Shown here in pieces: positions 1 to 11,400 of a stretch of DNA of 64,000 nucleotides. A model generated the notes under the pieces. The model was not told where the DNA came from. It saw nothing but the letters and a program-made list of their open reading frames with translations, and did no database searches. Every line of letters begins with the position of its first letter. Position 1 is the first letter of the stretch. Location: the NCBI GenBank assembly GCA_008638375.1, contig CM018052.1, forward strand, positions 16,022,450-16,086,449, given 5' to 3'. A program made the translations under genes and the position numbers. Source of the stretch: Nyssa sinensis. Taxonomy: Eukaryota > Streptophyta > Magnoliopsida > Cornales > Nyssaceae.

Positions 1-1009
1 AGGCTTTTAACCTCTATGCCGATCAGCCAACAGAGACAGGTATTTTTTTTTTACTTTCTAGATTTTTCTGACTTTGTAAAATTACATGAAAAAATCCATG
101 TGTGTCTTACCAAAACTGGGTTTAAAGTCCTGAATCATAAATCTAGGGTAGATTATATTTATGACACTTTGATCGGGTAAAGGTTCAAGGTTCCCTTTTT
201 GACAAGATATGCCATATACCTCCCACAGCCATTAGATTGTAATGACTATAGTCAAATGGTACCGCATCGCTTTTTTGCATACCATCCCAAGGACACTAGA
301 ATGTAGTGTCCCTAATCAAATAGTATTTGATCAAGGAATGAAGGGATTTCACCGGTGACACTCGTAAAGATGAATAAGCATACAAGGTGAGGGCTACTAA
401 CTGTCTGAGGTTTAAAGGGTATGTAGTGCAAAAGTAATGTATGAAAGCAGTGTGTGTTCAAGGCACTCAGATTTTAGTCCTTTTTTATTCATCCATCCAT
501 ACATTCAAGTATACATCCATTCATCCATCATAAAGTATAAAAATAAATGAACGTAAAGCAAGTAAACAAAATAGCCTTGAAGTGAATATTTCGCCGAGTC
601 TAGCCCTCTTTAGTCCCTAGTGGAGTCGCCACTGTGGGTGCCAGCACCGGAAAAAAAGGAATACGTGTGTCATCCCTTTTATGGATTTAGAGGGATCTCA
701 GCTGTCTCCTTCCCTTAAGGACGAAAGGAAAGCCTCTTACGGAAGATAAAGAGATTGAGGAATCGCCAGCTTGTTTTTGGGCAAGAAACAAGCAAACTCG
801 TTACAACAAATATAATTAAAAGGAAACTAAAAAGGATTGAAATAATCAAAATTACATCGCCTTGTCTCCTAATTACATTCTAAAGATCCCTTGACATCGA
901 TCAAATAAATAAAGTACTGAAATAAAGCAAAAACTAATGAAAACATGGATCCGGGGGCTAAGGTAAGAAATACGAAGGTGTTAGGCATCCTCAGATGACT
1001 TACCTGAAA
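1..1009. repeat. Unassigned retrotransposon-derived noncoding DNA
   Basis: No coding region is visible on either strand. The stretch around 599-655 (a short palindrome, AGTCGCCACT, followed by GTGGGTGCCAGCACCGG) resembles the LTR/primer-site junction of plant Ty3-gypsy elements. It would point to the plus strand, opposite to the nearby gag remnant, so I leave orientation and boundaries open. The sequence leads directly into a minisatellite. Confidence 0.35.
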
Positions 1010-1950
1010 TGAATGCCATTCTAACAAGATAATAAATTTATGTTCTCAGATGACTTTCGTAAAAGGAACGCTATCTTACTAGGCTGATAAAATGCGTCCT
1101 CAGACAACTTTCTTGAAAGGAATGCTATCCTAACAAGATAATGAATTTACGTCCTCGGACAACTTTCCTAAAAGGAATGCTATCCTAATAGACTGATAAA
1201 ATACATCCTCGGATGACTTTTCTGAAAAGAATGCTATCCTAACAAGATAATAATGTGATAGATGGCTTACCTGAAATAAATGCTATCATAATAGGATGGT
1301 GATGCGATGAACGGCTTACTTGAAATGAATGTTATCATAACAGAATGATTCTAAAAATAATATTTTCCTAATAGAATTTTCATAAGATTGCGTCCTTAAC
1401 GGACAGATTGTTAAGATGGATTACGTCCTCAGACGATTTGCCGAGATGGATTACGTCCTCAAACGTTTGTCGAGATGGATTATGTCCTCAAACAGTTTAC
1501 TGAGATGGAGTAAATCTTCAGATGATTTTGCCTAGATAGATTACGTCCTTAGAAGATTTTCTAAGATAGATTACGTCCTCAGACATCACCGAGATGGATT
1601 GCATCCTCATACGTTTTGCCGACATGGAGTACGTCTTCAAACGTTTTGCTGAGATGGATTACATCCTCAGATGGTTTGCCTAGATGGATTACGTCTTCAG
1701 ATGATTTTTTCCTAGATGGATTATGTCCTCAGACGGTTTTTTCCTAGATGGATTACGTTCTCAATCAGTATTTTCCTAGAGGATTATGTCATTAGACTTT
1801 TTTTTCCTAGATGGATTACGTCCTTGGACGTTTTACCTAGAAGGTATCTTCATGCTAATAGGTTTATAAAATGCGTCCTCACACAACTTACCTAAAAAGG
1901 AACTCCATCCTAATAGGTTGATGAAATGCGTCATCAAACAACTTGTGCGG
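1010..1950. repeat. Degenerate minisatellite, GAGATGGATTACGTCCTCAGACG units
   Basis: Two related unit types are seen. From about 1380 to 1850 a unit of roughly 30-37 bp is repeated about a dozen times, with core GATGGATTACGTCCTCAGACG and variable T-runs. On both flanks (about 1015-1260 and 1850-1950) a longer unit of about 60 bp carries the same GCGTCCTCAGACAACTT core joined to AAGGAATGCTATCCTAA. Copies differ by substitutions and small indels, so the array is old. It probably belongs to a gypsy LTR or its untranslated region. Confidence 0.75.
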
Positions 1951-4469
1951 AGGGTAAAGACTCTATGGGGAAGGTTTGATTATGACTCACCGAGGAGATG
2001 AATTAGGTTAACTCTACTAGAATGATGGAATTCAGTGTGACTTCATGGAGAAGAATTTGATCGAGTTTCAGACCATAAGGTCATGTTGCTCAAGTCTTTC
2101 TTAGGATGGGAGAACAAGAAGTGAACTCAACTTTGAAAGGAGTTACACTCGAAGCGATATACTCAACAAATGATAGGAATTGATGAAAATATTTGTCTTA
2201 GATAGGGGGAGAGACAAGATGTGAAAAAAGCAACCTTTACCTAGACAGAGCGAGGTAGTACTCAACTAAGATAGGAGTGTGGAAATGTATGAAAGAAATT
2301 ATATTGATGAAGAACTCTTGCCTCAACCGGAGGAATATGAAATTCATTCAATTTAGAGAGAAGTAAAGAGAATGTACTCAATTCAAATAAGAGTGAAGAG
2401 GATGTACTAAACTTAGATAGGAGTAAAGAAATATTCTCATTGAATGAGAGAAAATGTTGTGAAACATGTTTTTTCCATTTTTGAAAAGGATTTTTAATTT
2501 AGAGAAAATTTTAACTTCTGGCTTGGACTCTGCTAGCCCCTAAATCACTGGCAATCAAGTTGGTTATTCAGGTCAAAAGAACCATCGCTTGGTTTTGAAT
2601 GGTAAGGTTTCCCATATTTGAAGATGATTTGGAAAAATATGTTCGAGCTGTGAACTGTGGATATGAAGGCCTAGGAGACTTGATCAGCTAAAGACTTATC
2701 TTCAAGTTCATGGATAATTTTTTTTTTTTTTTTGCCCTTCCAAATGATTTGGGAGATTCCTTTGAAAATTTTAAACTATCTGTTTTGAGCATGATTCAAT
2801 TCGATTATTTGAAAAAAAATAGAATCATTGATTTTCACAACAGATTATGCATTTAACTGAGCATATTGGAAGAAATCATTGAATAAAAGAAATTTTGGGT
2901 GAACCAAAGTGATGGAGACTTTACCCATGATGTGGGAAAAGTTATTAAGGCATGATAAAATGTGAAATGGTACCCTTTAAATGGATAAAAAAAGGTTCCT
3001 ATATTGGCATAAAGAAGCTCCCTTGATTAGGAAAAATTGTATGATTAAGAGTATGAGTTACTCTTAGAATGAACAAGGCATAAGGGAGTCCATTGTGAAG
3101 CAAGGACGAGTTACTTCATAAAATGAGAAAGCAATTTGGTGCAAATAGGTAGATAAGGAGTCCCTTGATGAGTTCCTTCAAAAAGTGGGTAAAGAATGAA
3201 GAAGCAATGTGGTGCAAATAGGCAAGAAAGAAGCCCCTTGTTTAAAATTGTTTGTTACATGACTCATTTATTTGTAAGACCCTTTGAAAGAATTCTCAAT
3301 TGAAATATGACAACTCCCTTAAGCAAACAAGACCTCAAGGTGGTCTTAGTCTTAGGGACAAAACATAGGCTACTGTAAGGTTTACCAAATGAAATATATA
3401 TAAAGCCCAAAAACCCGTGTTCATGGTACCAAGCCTCGTGTGTGCATTTCCTTAATGTGTGTAGCTTTGACGTGCATAACCTTAATGTGCATGTCATTTT
3501 TCATACATGACTGATTCTTAGCATGACCTTCATGACCGAGCCTAAAGTAAATTTTTAGGCTGCCTACGTATCTCCTTTTTTGGAAAATTAGGTCTAACGT
3601 AGTTCATTCTCGCTTGAAGCTCTTTGAGCCATACACGGCTTGATTAACTGATTTTTTGCATCCTTTACTTGGAAAATGTTTTTTTTTTATCAAGAAAAGG
3701 TTTTCTTTTCTTTACAGTATGACCCTTCCTTGATGGTTGTTTGGTCACTTCCTTACTTAGAAATGTTTTTCTTTAGTGAGGTAAATATTTCATTTTCTTT
3801 GCTTTTGATTCTTCTCAAATGATTATTTCTCACTTCCTTGCTTGAAAATTTTTTCTTTCACACTAGGCAAAGATGTTTCTTCTCTTTTCTTTTTGATTCT
3901 TCTATGAAGGCATTGAGAGTGCAAACATAGTAGACTTTCCCCCCAAAGGTTTGGTAAATGGGTTTAAGAAAAAAAAAAAGGTCAATCAAGCAGGCTCAAA
4001 GGGTTTGCAAGTGGATATGTTTGATATGGGTGATAGGACAGATTTGGTTTGCCATGTGATAGCCTCTTATCTTTGGAATTTCTTACTTTTAGGAAACGGT
4101 CACATTTTTTAGACTCATGATGTCGATGTTTGCTTAGGGTCATGCTCATTATCTTCTTTAGATGGTAGTCGAATCAGACAAGATGCCTTTGAGACAAATG
4201 GATGAATTGGTGAACAATGAGAAAATCAAGATGATTGATGAAGTTTGATGATACTCAGATTCAACACATTCAATCTTATTGTAAATTTGATGACATTCAT
4301 TTTCTTAAAGAATTAATATGAATCATGCAAACATTTTTTTGAAAGTTTCCTAAGAGAATCTTTATTGAAATATAAGAAAGATAGATAGAAATTATCCATG
4401 AAGAATAAAAGAATGATCTTGGCTTTAAAAGCTCCTCATTCTTGATTGTGGGCTAATTTTGGTTGATCC
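1951..4469. repeat. Degraded Ty3-gypsy LTR or untranslated region
   Basis: No gene is recognisable. Features suggesting an LTR-retrotransposon are a GGCTGCCTACGTATC phrase at about 3560-3575, frequent in LTRs of plant gypsy elements, and a polypurine tract on the minus strand at about 3936-3950 (plus-strand CTTTCCCCCCAAAGG). The tract lies downstream of the minus-strand gag remnant, where a 3' LTR would start. Most short ORFs here have no family resemblance. The boundaries are inferred, not demonstrated. Confidence 0.4.
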
Positions 4470-5890
4470 TTGAAGGAGGAGGCCCAATGGTTTGTTCATT
4501 AATCAAATCTTAGACAGTATGCCTCAACATGGTGCAATGATCAGTGCAGTGGCCCGTACATTAGTGGTAGGCACAATGCTTGCTCAGATCATAACTCTTG
4601 GGTATTAGGTTTGGAATGGGCCAAGGATCCAAAGGTTGGGGATTCCCTTCTTTGCAAAGCTTTTGAAAAACTTTGCTTAATGATGCAGAGAGTTATGAGA
4701 ATGACCTTGATGGGCGCCTTCAGGGTGAATTTGGCAGCAGTGAGGCAGTTGAACTAACAGACCAAGAGAAAGTTTGTTGTGGAGTTAAAGCATTGAGTAC
4801 AATCTTTGAGTTATTGGGCTTGATGTTTTGTATAGGCTTCATTAATTTTCCATCATTGATTACATCCTCGATTTGGATTTCAGCCCCTATAAGAGCTTTG
4901 AAAGTCTCAAAATAGTGGGCAAACATTGATTCATGGTAGATGGGAAGCAAGTTCTTCTTTACCATTTGCACTTGTTCAGTTTCACTCGACCAGTTGACCA
5001 TCTAGGCTACTTTGGCCCTCCATTGGGTGATGAAAGTGGAAAGAATCAACTTAGGTTCTTGTTTAGTGGTCTCAAGGTCTTTGAGTGTGATGTCCAACTC
5101 ATTGTTGTAATTGTACTACTTGACAAAGGCATTGCAGAGTTGTTCCCAGTGTTTGGATATGGGCTCTTCCTAGTCTAAGAGCCAATAGAGAGCTGTCTCA
5201 CTTAGTGTTTGGTAGAACATTTGAGCCATCATTTTAGTTGTAGCCCCTATCGGTTGTATGGCCCTAACATAGAGCTTGAGATGCGTCTTTAAGCATGTGG
5301 TCCCTTTGAATTTATCTAAGTCTGAAATTTTGAACTTGTAGGGCAAATGAACCTCTGAATACAGGGAGAGTTTGTGGATATCAATCATGTCATCTCCACG
5401 GTTGGATTTTTATATAAGGGCTTTCATCTTTTCCAACCTTTTAAGAAGGGCCTTTTCATTGGTGTTAGGCTTCTCTTGAGGTTTGACTTCATTTTGGGGC
5501 CCATTTTGTTCGACTCAATTAAACTAATCATGTGTGGCTGCATCTTGGGCCTGTTGATTCTGTTAGAGATGATCTTGAGGAGATATATGTGGTTGGTTAT
5601 TGGGACCATTGTTAAGCCCTGTTGGGACTAGTCGAGGTGGTGGTAATCATTGTTGTAACAGTTCTTGGACTGTCTGGGAGAGCCTTTGTGTTTCATCTCT
5701 ATAATCGGCCATGTCTTTTCTGATTTCAGCCAAAATCTGGAATAATTGATCATGATTCGTAGTGATAAGGTGTGGTGATTTACTTGATTTTGATGCATAA
5801 GGCTATGAAAATCGTCTTTCATTTGTGTCATTTTGTGTGTGCCTAAAATTGATGGCCTAGGGGCTCTACTTATAAGGAAATACAAAGATT
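4470..5890 (-). pseudogene. Ty3-gypsy (Tat/Ogre-like) gag remnant
   Basis: The minus-strand frames join into a gag polyprotein of the type found in Tat/Ogre-like gypsy elements. In order they contain a low-complexity N-terminus (5885-5420), the capsid segment with LPYKFKISDLDKF, THLKLYVRAIQPIGATTKMM and a W residue before LEEP (5388-5150), then LETTKQEP, FSTFITQWRAK, KNLLPIYHESMFAHYF and FKALIGAEIQIEDVIN (5080-4850). A Cys/His-rich stretch follows at about 4480-4600. Several stops and frame changes break it, so it is not functional. No protease, RT or integrase follows: the next recognisable signal downstream is a polypurine tract at about 3940. This may be a gag-only non-autonomous element, or the pol may have been deleted. 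Confidence 0.8.
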
Positions 5891-6469
5891 TGATCCAAGG
5901 GTCTAAGATGAAATTCGAAAATGGAGGGCTAGGATCATGTTTTGAGTGATAATTATCTAATGAAATAAATAAAAAATTAAATAAGAATGATTATCCTAAC
6001 TAAATGAATTAATAAATAATTATGACAATACACGAACCAATAGAATTGGTGTCTACATGCAAGAGCTAATTAGATAAAAAAAGAAATAGAATTTAAATAA
6101 AAAATAAACTCTAAAATGAAAACATCTAGGTCCTATTTAAAGAAATATCAAGCAACCAGATTTATGAAAACTCTAAAAGCGAAAAGTCCTAATTAAGCCT
6201 AAATAAACTACTATCACTCAAGATTACCAAATTTTTTCCAATTCGGTGGAGAATCTCTTGATTGCCATAAGACATGTGAAATAACCAAATTACCCCTAAT
6301 TCGTCACCAAAAGGATAAAATTATCAAAATACCCCCATGTGGATAAAATGATATAGAAATTACAAAAATGCCCCTCAAGTGACTAAGAAGCCCTACTAAG
6401 GGTAGGATTGTTCCAAAATTACCAAAATGCCCTTAGTAGGCAAAAAAGTGCCAAAATTAGCGAAATACC
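5891..6469. repeat. Upstream region of gypsy gag with AAATTACC-AAAATGCCCCT repeats
   Basis: AT-rich noncoding DNA upstream of the gag remnant. From about 6280 to 6450 a phrase close to AAATTACCAAAATGCCCCT recurs about every 40-60 bp with variation (four to five copies), often followed by AAG/TAGG. No ORF fits. A similar phrase (ATTACCATTTTGCCCCT) recurs in the 5.8 kb solo LTR at 12.5-13.9 kb. It is probably the 5' LTR or leader of the gag element. Confidence 0.5.
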
Positions 6470-6725
6470 CTCCGAAGGTCAGAAGAGCCCTAACCAAGGT
6501 AAGATTCTAACAAGAGAGTCCTAACGGGAGTAGGACTCTATCAAGAAAAGTTTTACTTGGACTATGACTCTATGAGGAGCGTCCAAAAGGGAATAGGACT
6601 CTGTTAGGAGAAGTCCTAATGGAATTGGGACTCTGGCAAGAGAGTCCTAGTGGGAATAGGACTCTGTCAAGAAGAGTCCTAATGGGAATATGACTTAATT
6701 GGGAAGAGTCCTACCTAAAGTAGGT
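6470..6725. repeat. Array of short hairpin units (GAGTCCTA...TAGGACTC)
   Basis: A unit of about 35-38 bp is repeated six to seven times, of the form AAGAGAGTCCTAATGGGAATAGGACTCTGTC. In most units the first half GAGTCCTA is the reverse complement of the second half TAGGACTC across a loop of 6-8 bases, so each unit can form a small hairpin. Units are diverged. The array sits between the gypsy leader and the envelope-position ORF of the copia element. Confidence 0.7.
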
Positions 6726-6749
6726 TTCTTACTGAATTGTTACTACTTA

Positions 6750-7624
6750 ATCAAGGTTCACAAAATAAGGTGTCTAAATATCCCATAAACTTCAGAGTAC
6801 CCTTGGAATAGATGTCCGTGTGGATGGGGGTGTAGAAATCGGTTTGGCCACCAAGGTCAATGTTGTAGTGTTTGAAAAGGGTAGTGATGTGGTTGCCATA
6901 AGGGAGGATGCCTCGTTTCTTTTTTAGGCAATCATTCATGTGATGAAAGATAATGTGAGGGAAGTCAACCTTTTTGTGATCAAGGATGCACCAAATAAGG
7001 AACATGTCTATGTACGAGACAAAGCCTCATCCACTGGAACGTGAGAGGATGTTGTAGGTTATGATGTTGTGGATGAGACAGTATTCGAAGGTGAGTTTGG
7101 AGGCCTTGGGTTTAAATGCCTCGGTGACGTTAGGGTTACCACACATTTTTTATATAGCCATAAGAAGATCAAATCTATCACGCACTACGCAATTATCGGT
7201 AGTGAACTCTTGGAAATCCCCTTGAGGAATATTAAAGATTTCCGAGATTTTTTCAGGTTTGAGAGAGATAGGATGGTCAAAAACCCATGAGGAAGCATTG
7301 AAAGCTTCGGGCATCTCAAAATGGGCGTAGAAGAGTTGAATGAGTCGGGCGTATTGACTATGGAACAAGAAAGATACTTGGTCCAACTAAGGTAATCAAA
7401 GTGAGTACCTATGAGAATATATTCGGAGTCGAAGAATAGGGTGCATTTGGTTTTACCATACTCTACGTGTCGATGTTTGATGTCATCGTTGAATTTTGTA
7501 CAATATCGGTGTTGAGGAAAACTTGGGTGTCATGGCAAGATTTTGTTTGGTGTTCGACATCGGAATCCTCTCTAAGGCATTTTCCTAGGGATTTGGAAGT
7601 TGGGTTTTTGGTTTTGGGAACCAT
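6750..7624 (-). pseudogene. Envelope-position ORF / plant transposon protein domain
   Basis: A minus-strand ORF starts at an ATG at 7624 (context CTTCCATGG; the protein begins MVPKTKNPTSKSLGK, basic). It is broken by stops at about 7465 and by frame changes. Later frames contain LFYAHFEMPEAF, HPISLKPEKISEIFNIP (7386-7150) and MIDMFLIWCI-type, FHHMNDCLKKKRGILPYG and HYNIDLGG (7020-6800). The LPYG/IDMFLIWCIL pattern matches the putative plant transposon protein domain common in plant retroelements, which in SIRE-like elements lies after pol. It has no detectable transmembrane or signal segment and no virus-like glycoprotein features, so envelope refers to position only. A TATA box and a repeat array lie just upstream. 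Confidence 0.65.
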
Positions 7625-7738
7625 GGAAGAGAGATTGAGAATTTTAGGGAAGAATTTGGACAATTTTAAGCGGTTTGAGTGAGAGAGAAGTCGATGAATC
7701 TTAAGAGCATGAGTTTGAAATGTTTTGAAAACCACTCA

Positions 7739-7945
7739 ATATTTATAGATTCTACCAAATCAGTCGACTGGTAGGTCGATTGTTTTAACCAATGCTTAAA
7801 ACCTCTCTTTGTAAAACTCTTGATCAGTCAACTAGTTTTGACTAATAGCCAACTTTCACTCATTTTTAAGGCTTCAGTGGACTTTATGATCGACTATTTT
7901 CCATTATTAGTCGACTGGTCTATGAAGACGATCGACTGACTTGAG
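7739..7945 (-). promoter_or_regulatory. TATA box with GTCGACTG repeats before the env-position ORF
   Basis: On the minus strand CTATAAATATTGAG (complement of 7739-7748) lies about 115 bp before the ATG at 7624. Immediately upstream, 7760-7945 holds about six copies of a motif near CAGTCGACTG (a perfect palindrome) with single-base variants. The same arrangement, a cluster of this motif then CTATAAATA, is present in the element's 5' LTR at 19284-19850. The layout suggests a U3-like promoter; activity is inferred. Confidence 0.55.
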
Positions 7946-7969
7946 CAAAAGTGATTCTTATCACTTAGC

Positions 7970-9800
7970 TACTCAAATCTTTTGGGTCAATTATTCCTAG
8001 TTCTCCTCTATTAAAGCAAAACTTCTCCTCTTGGAATGTTTTGGTGAATATATCCACTAATTGATGGTTTGTATCAATGAATTCAAGAATTACATCACTA
8101 TTTTGCACATTATCTCTAAGAAAATGATGTCTAATTTCTATGTGTTAAATTCTAGAGTGTTTGATTAGGTTTTTACTTATGTTAATTGTACTAGTGTTAT
8201 CACACTTAATTGGTGTTACATCATAGTTAAGCTTAAAGTCTTGAAGTTGTTGCTTCATGTATAGAGTTTGAGCACAACAATTTTCGGTTGACAGATATTC
8301 TGCTTCTGCAGTGGACAAGGCTACTGATTTTACTTTTTGCTAAACCAAGATACAAGGGAATATCCCAGAAAATGAAAAGTTCCACTTATGATTTTTCTAT
8401 CAATCCTGCAACCGGAAAAATCAATGTCCGAATAGCTTAATAGATTAAATGAGGTGTTTCTAGGATAGAATAGTTTTATATTAATTGTTCCTAGTAGGTA
8501 TCTAAAAAATTTTTTACGGCTCTTAAATGTGATTCCTTAGGACAAGATTGAAATCTTGTACACAAGCATACACTAAACATAATACCCGATCTACTTGTTA
8601 TGAGATACAAGGGACTTCTAATTATTCCTCTATATTTTTTAATATCAACATCATATTTTTTATTATTTTTCTCAAGTTTATTAGTAGCATTCATTGGAGT
8701 ACTTAAGAGTTTTGTTTCTTCCATTCCAAATCGTTTAAGAAGTTCTTTAACATACTTGGATTGATTGATAAATGTTCCTTATTTAGATTGTTTTATTTGT
8801 AATCCTAAGAAGAAATTTAATTCTCCTATCATGCTCATTTCAAATTCATCTTGCATGCACTTGGCAAAGTCCTTACACAAATCTTCATTTGTTGAGCCAA
8901 ATATAATGTCATCCATATATATTTGCACAATGAGCATTTCTTTTCCTTTTGTTTTAATAAATAAAGTGAAATCTATTTTTCCTCTAGTGAAATCATTTTT
9001 AGTGAGGAAACCACTAAGTCTTTCATACCAAGCTCTAGGAACTTGTTTCAAACCATAATAAGCTTTAACTAGTTTGTATACATGGTTTTCAAATCTGGAT
9101 GGTTGTTCAACATATACTTCCTTGAAAATGAATCTATTCAAAATGCACTCTTTATATCCATTTGATAGAACTTAAACCCTTTATGGTATGCAAAGGAAAG
9201 TAGCATTCTTATGGCTTCTAATCTAGCAACTAGAGACAAATTTTTCTTCATAATCAATGCCATCTTCTTAGTTGTATCTCTAGGCTACTAACCTAGCTTT
9301 GTTTCTAGTTATGTTTCCTTCTTCATCTTTCTTGTTTCTAAAGACCCATTTTATTCTAATTATGCTTTATTCTCTAGATTTAGGAACAAAGTTCTAAACG
9401 TTATTTCTTTCAAATTGATTTAATTCTTCTTGCATAACCAATATCCAAGATTCATTATTTTTAAATTCTTGAATGTATTTAGGTTCAATTTGAGATAGAA
9501 ATGCTAGATTGTTGCATACATTTCTTAATGATGATCTAGTAGCAACTTTTTGAGTTGGTTCACCAATGATTTGATCTTTAGGGTGATCTTTAACAAACTT
9601 CCATTCTTTGAAAGGGTCTAATCCAACTTCTTGAGTTACAATTTCTTTTTCTTTTTCTTCTTTTCCATCTTCAAGATATTGATGATTTTCATTATTGTCT
9701 TGAAGCGGTTGATTTATATTTGAATCATTTTGTACATCATCATCATCTACATTCTTCTTTGAGATGTGAGGATAAGATTCATTAAACACAACATGTATAG
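7970..9800 (-). pseudogene. Copia reverse transcriptase and RNase H segment
   Basis: The minus-strand frames give, in order: a pre-RT linker (9789-9394, with SLRNVCNNLAFLSQIEP and FKNNESWILVMQEEL), RT (9141-8779, with VYKLVKAYYGLKQVPRAWYE, the catalytic YMDDI box as QIYMDDIIFGS, and FFLGLQIKQS), a connection segment (8724-8491, with STPMNATNKLE) and the RNase H end (about 8330-7975, with AEYLSTENCCAQTLYM-like and EEKFCFNRGELGIIDPK). These match Ty1-copia pol of the SIRE lineage. Several stops and frame changes separate the blocks, so it is inactive. The pol frame ends near 7975, followed by the repeat-rich promoter region rather than an LTR. Confidence 0.85.
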
Positions 9801-10090
9801 ATTCTTCTAATGTTAGAGTTTTTTTGTTAAAGATTCTATATGCTTTGCTTATGTTGGAATATCGTAAGAAGATTCATTCATCAGATTTAACATCAAATTT
9901 TCCTAAATTTTTCTTATCATTTAGGACATAGCATTTACATCCAAATACATGAAAGTAGCTAATAAGTAGTTTTTTACTATTTCAAAGTTTATAAGGGGTT
10001 TTATTAAGTTTTGGTCTTATACTTACTCTATTTATCACATAACAAGCAATGTTTAATACTTCAATCAAAAAATATTTAGGTAAATTATGT

Positions 10091-10510
10091 TTATTAAGTG
10101 TAGTTCTAGCCATTTCTTGAAGTGATCTATTTTTCCTTTCAACTACTTCATTTTGTTAAGGTGTTCTAGGAACTGATAAATTGTGACCAATTCCACATTC
10201 ATTATAATATTGTTTTATGCCTTTGTTATCAAATTCTTTACCTCTATCACATCTAATATTATTAATAGAGTATCATATTTCATTTTGGATTCTTCTATGT
10301 TTATTAAGTGTTGTTCTAGCCATTTCTTGAAGTGATCTATTTTTTCGTTCAACTACTTCATTTTGTTGACGTGTTCCAGGAACTGATAAATTATGACCAA
10401 TTTCACATTCATCACAATATTGTTCCATATCTTTGTTATCAAATTTTTTACCTCTATCACTTCTAACATTATTAATAGAGTATCCTTTTTCATTTTGGAT
10501 TCTTCTACAT
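10091..10510. repeat. 210-bp tandem duplication inside integrase
   Basis: Two adjacent 210-bp copies, 10091-10300 and 10301-10510, both start TTATTAAGTG and run through the second Asp and Glu regions of integrase. I count about 21 differences (about 10 percent) between them. The second copy keeps the reading frame; the first has extra changes. The duplication would destroy integrase function. Confidence 0.9.
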
Positions 10511-10587
10511 AATTTTATGCAGGCTTCATGTGCCTTATCCTTGTGAGAGATGAATAATACCCAAGTATATCTTGAATAATCATCCAC
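10091..10587 (-). pseudogene. Copia integrase core, C-terminal part
   Basis: The frame 10587-10273 carries the DDE-type integrase core: DDYSRYTWVLFISHKDKA (first Asp), NVRSDRGKKF (second Asp) and VVERKNRSLQEMARTTL (Glu). The Q-N-V-E-like spacing fits the copia family. The core is cut off at its N-terminal side by the solo LTR at 10602; the preceding zinc-binding part continues at 16413. The segment is internally duplicated (10091-10300 and 10301-10510), so the DDE Glu region exists twice. Confidence 0.85.
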
Positions 10588-11366
10588 AATGACAAAGGCA
10601 TTGTAACACCCCGACCCCGTGAAATTAATAATTAATTAATAATTATTAATTAATACTGACTTACAGAATGATTTAGGGAGTTAATCAAAATCCCGATGGT
10701 CGCCATAGACCGATTAAATAAAGAAAATGTCTGGAGGGAAGGGTACTTTACCCGATCCCAAATTACTGATTAATTCGGTGAAATAACGCCGTTTTAATAC
10801 TAACGGAACCTGAATTAGCTAACCCGGAAAATCCCGAATGATTAATAAATGACACGGAACCTCTGACACTGAAGATGACTGAAATAGGAACTGACTGGAA
10901 GAAACCGCGTCGAAAAAGGAGTTACGGAATGAAAGTTATGTAGCAAACATTGAAAATTGAATTACTGTGCAACCAAACGTGGCCTTAACCGAAAATATAG
11001 GAAAAATGGCCAAATGGGAGGCCAAGGGAATTGAACCCTTGACCTTTGAGTGAAAAGATACCTCATCCAAAAAAATACCAACTAGGCTAGGGGTATCCTT
11101 GTGTACAAATATACAAACATATATATATATAACTATAAATCTGATTTGGTCACCCCCCAAGTGGCCAATAACCAAACATGCAACACCTCACCCATGCATC
11201 ACCCTATGCCCCTAGGCCATCATGCCTATGCACCCTAGGCCATCATCTCTCTACAAACACCTTATCACCAATCCACCAACCATATCACATGCAACCCAAA
11301 TAATCTGCCATATACAAGATTATATGTGCATGTATGGAGGGGGGAAATCAGAGGTGGTGCTCGGGT

Positions 11367-11400
<34 letters not shown>

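Noticed and set aside
1380..1850. CRISPR-like regular repeats
   Set aside because: Repeats are degenerate, unit lengths vary, there are no unique spacers, and the genome is a plant's.
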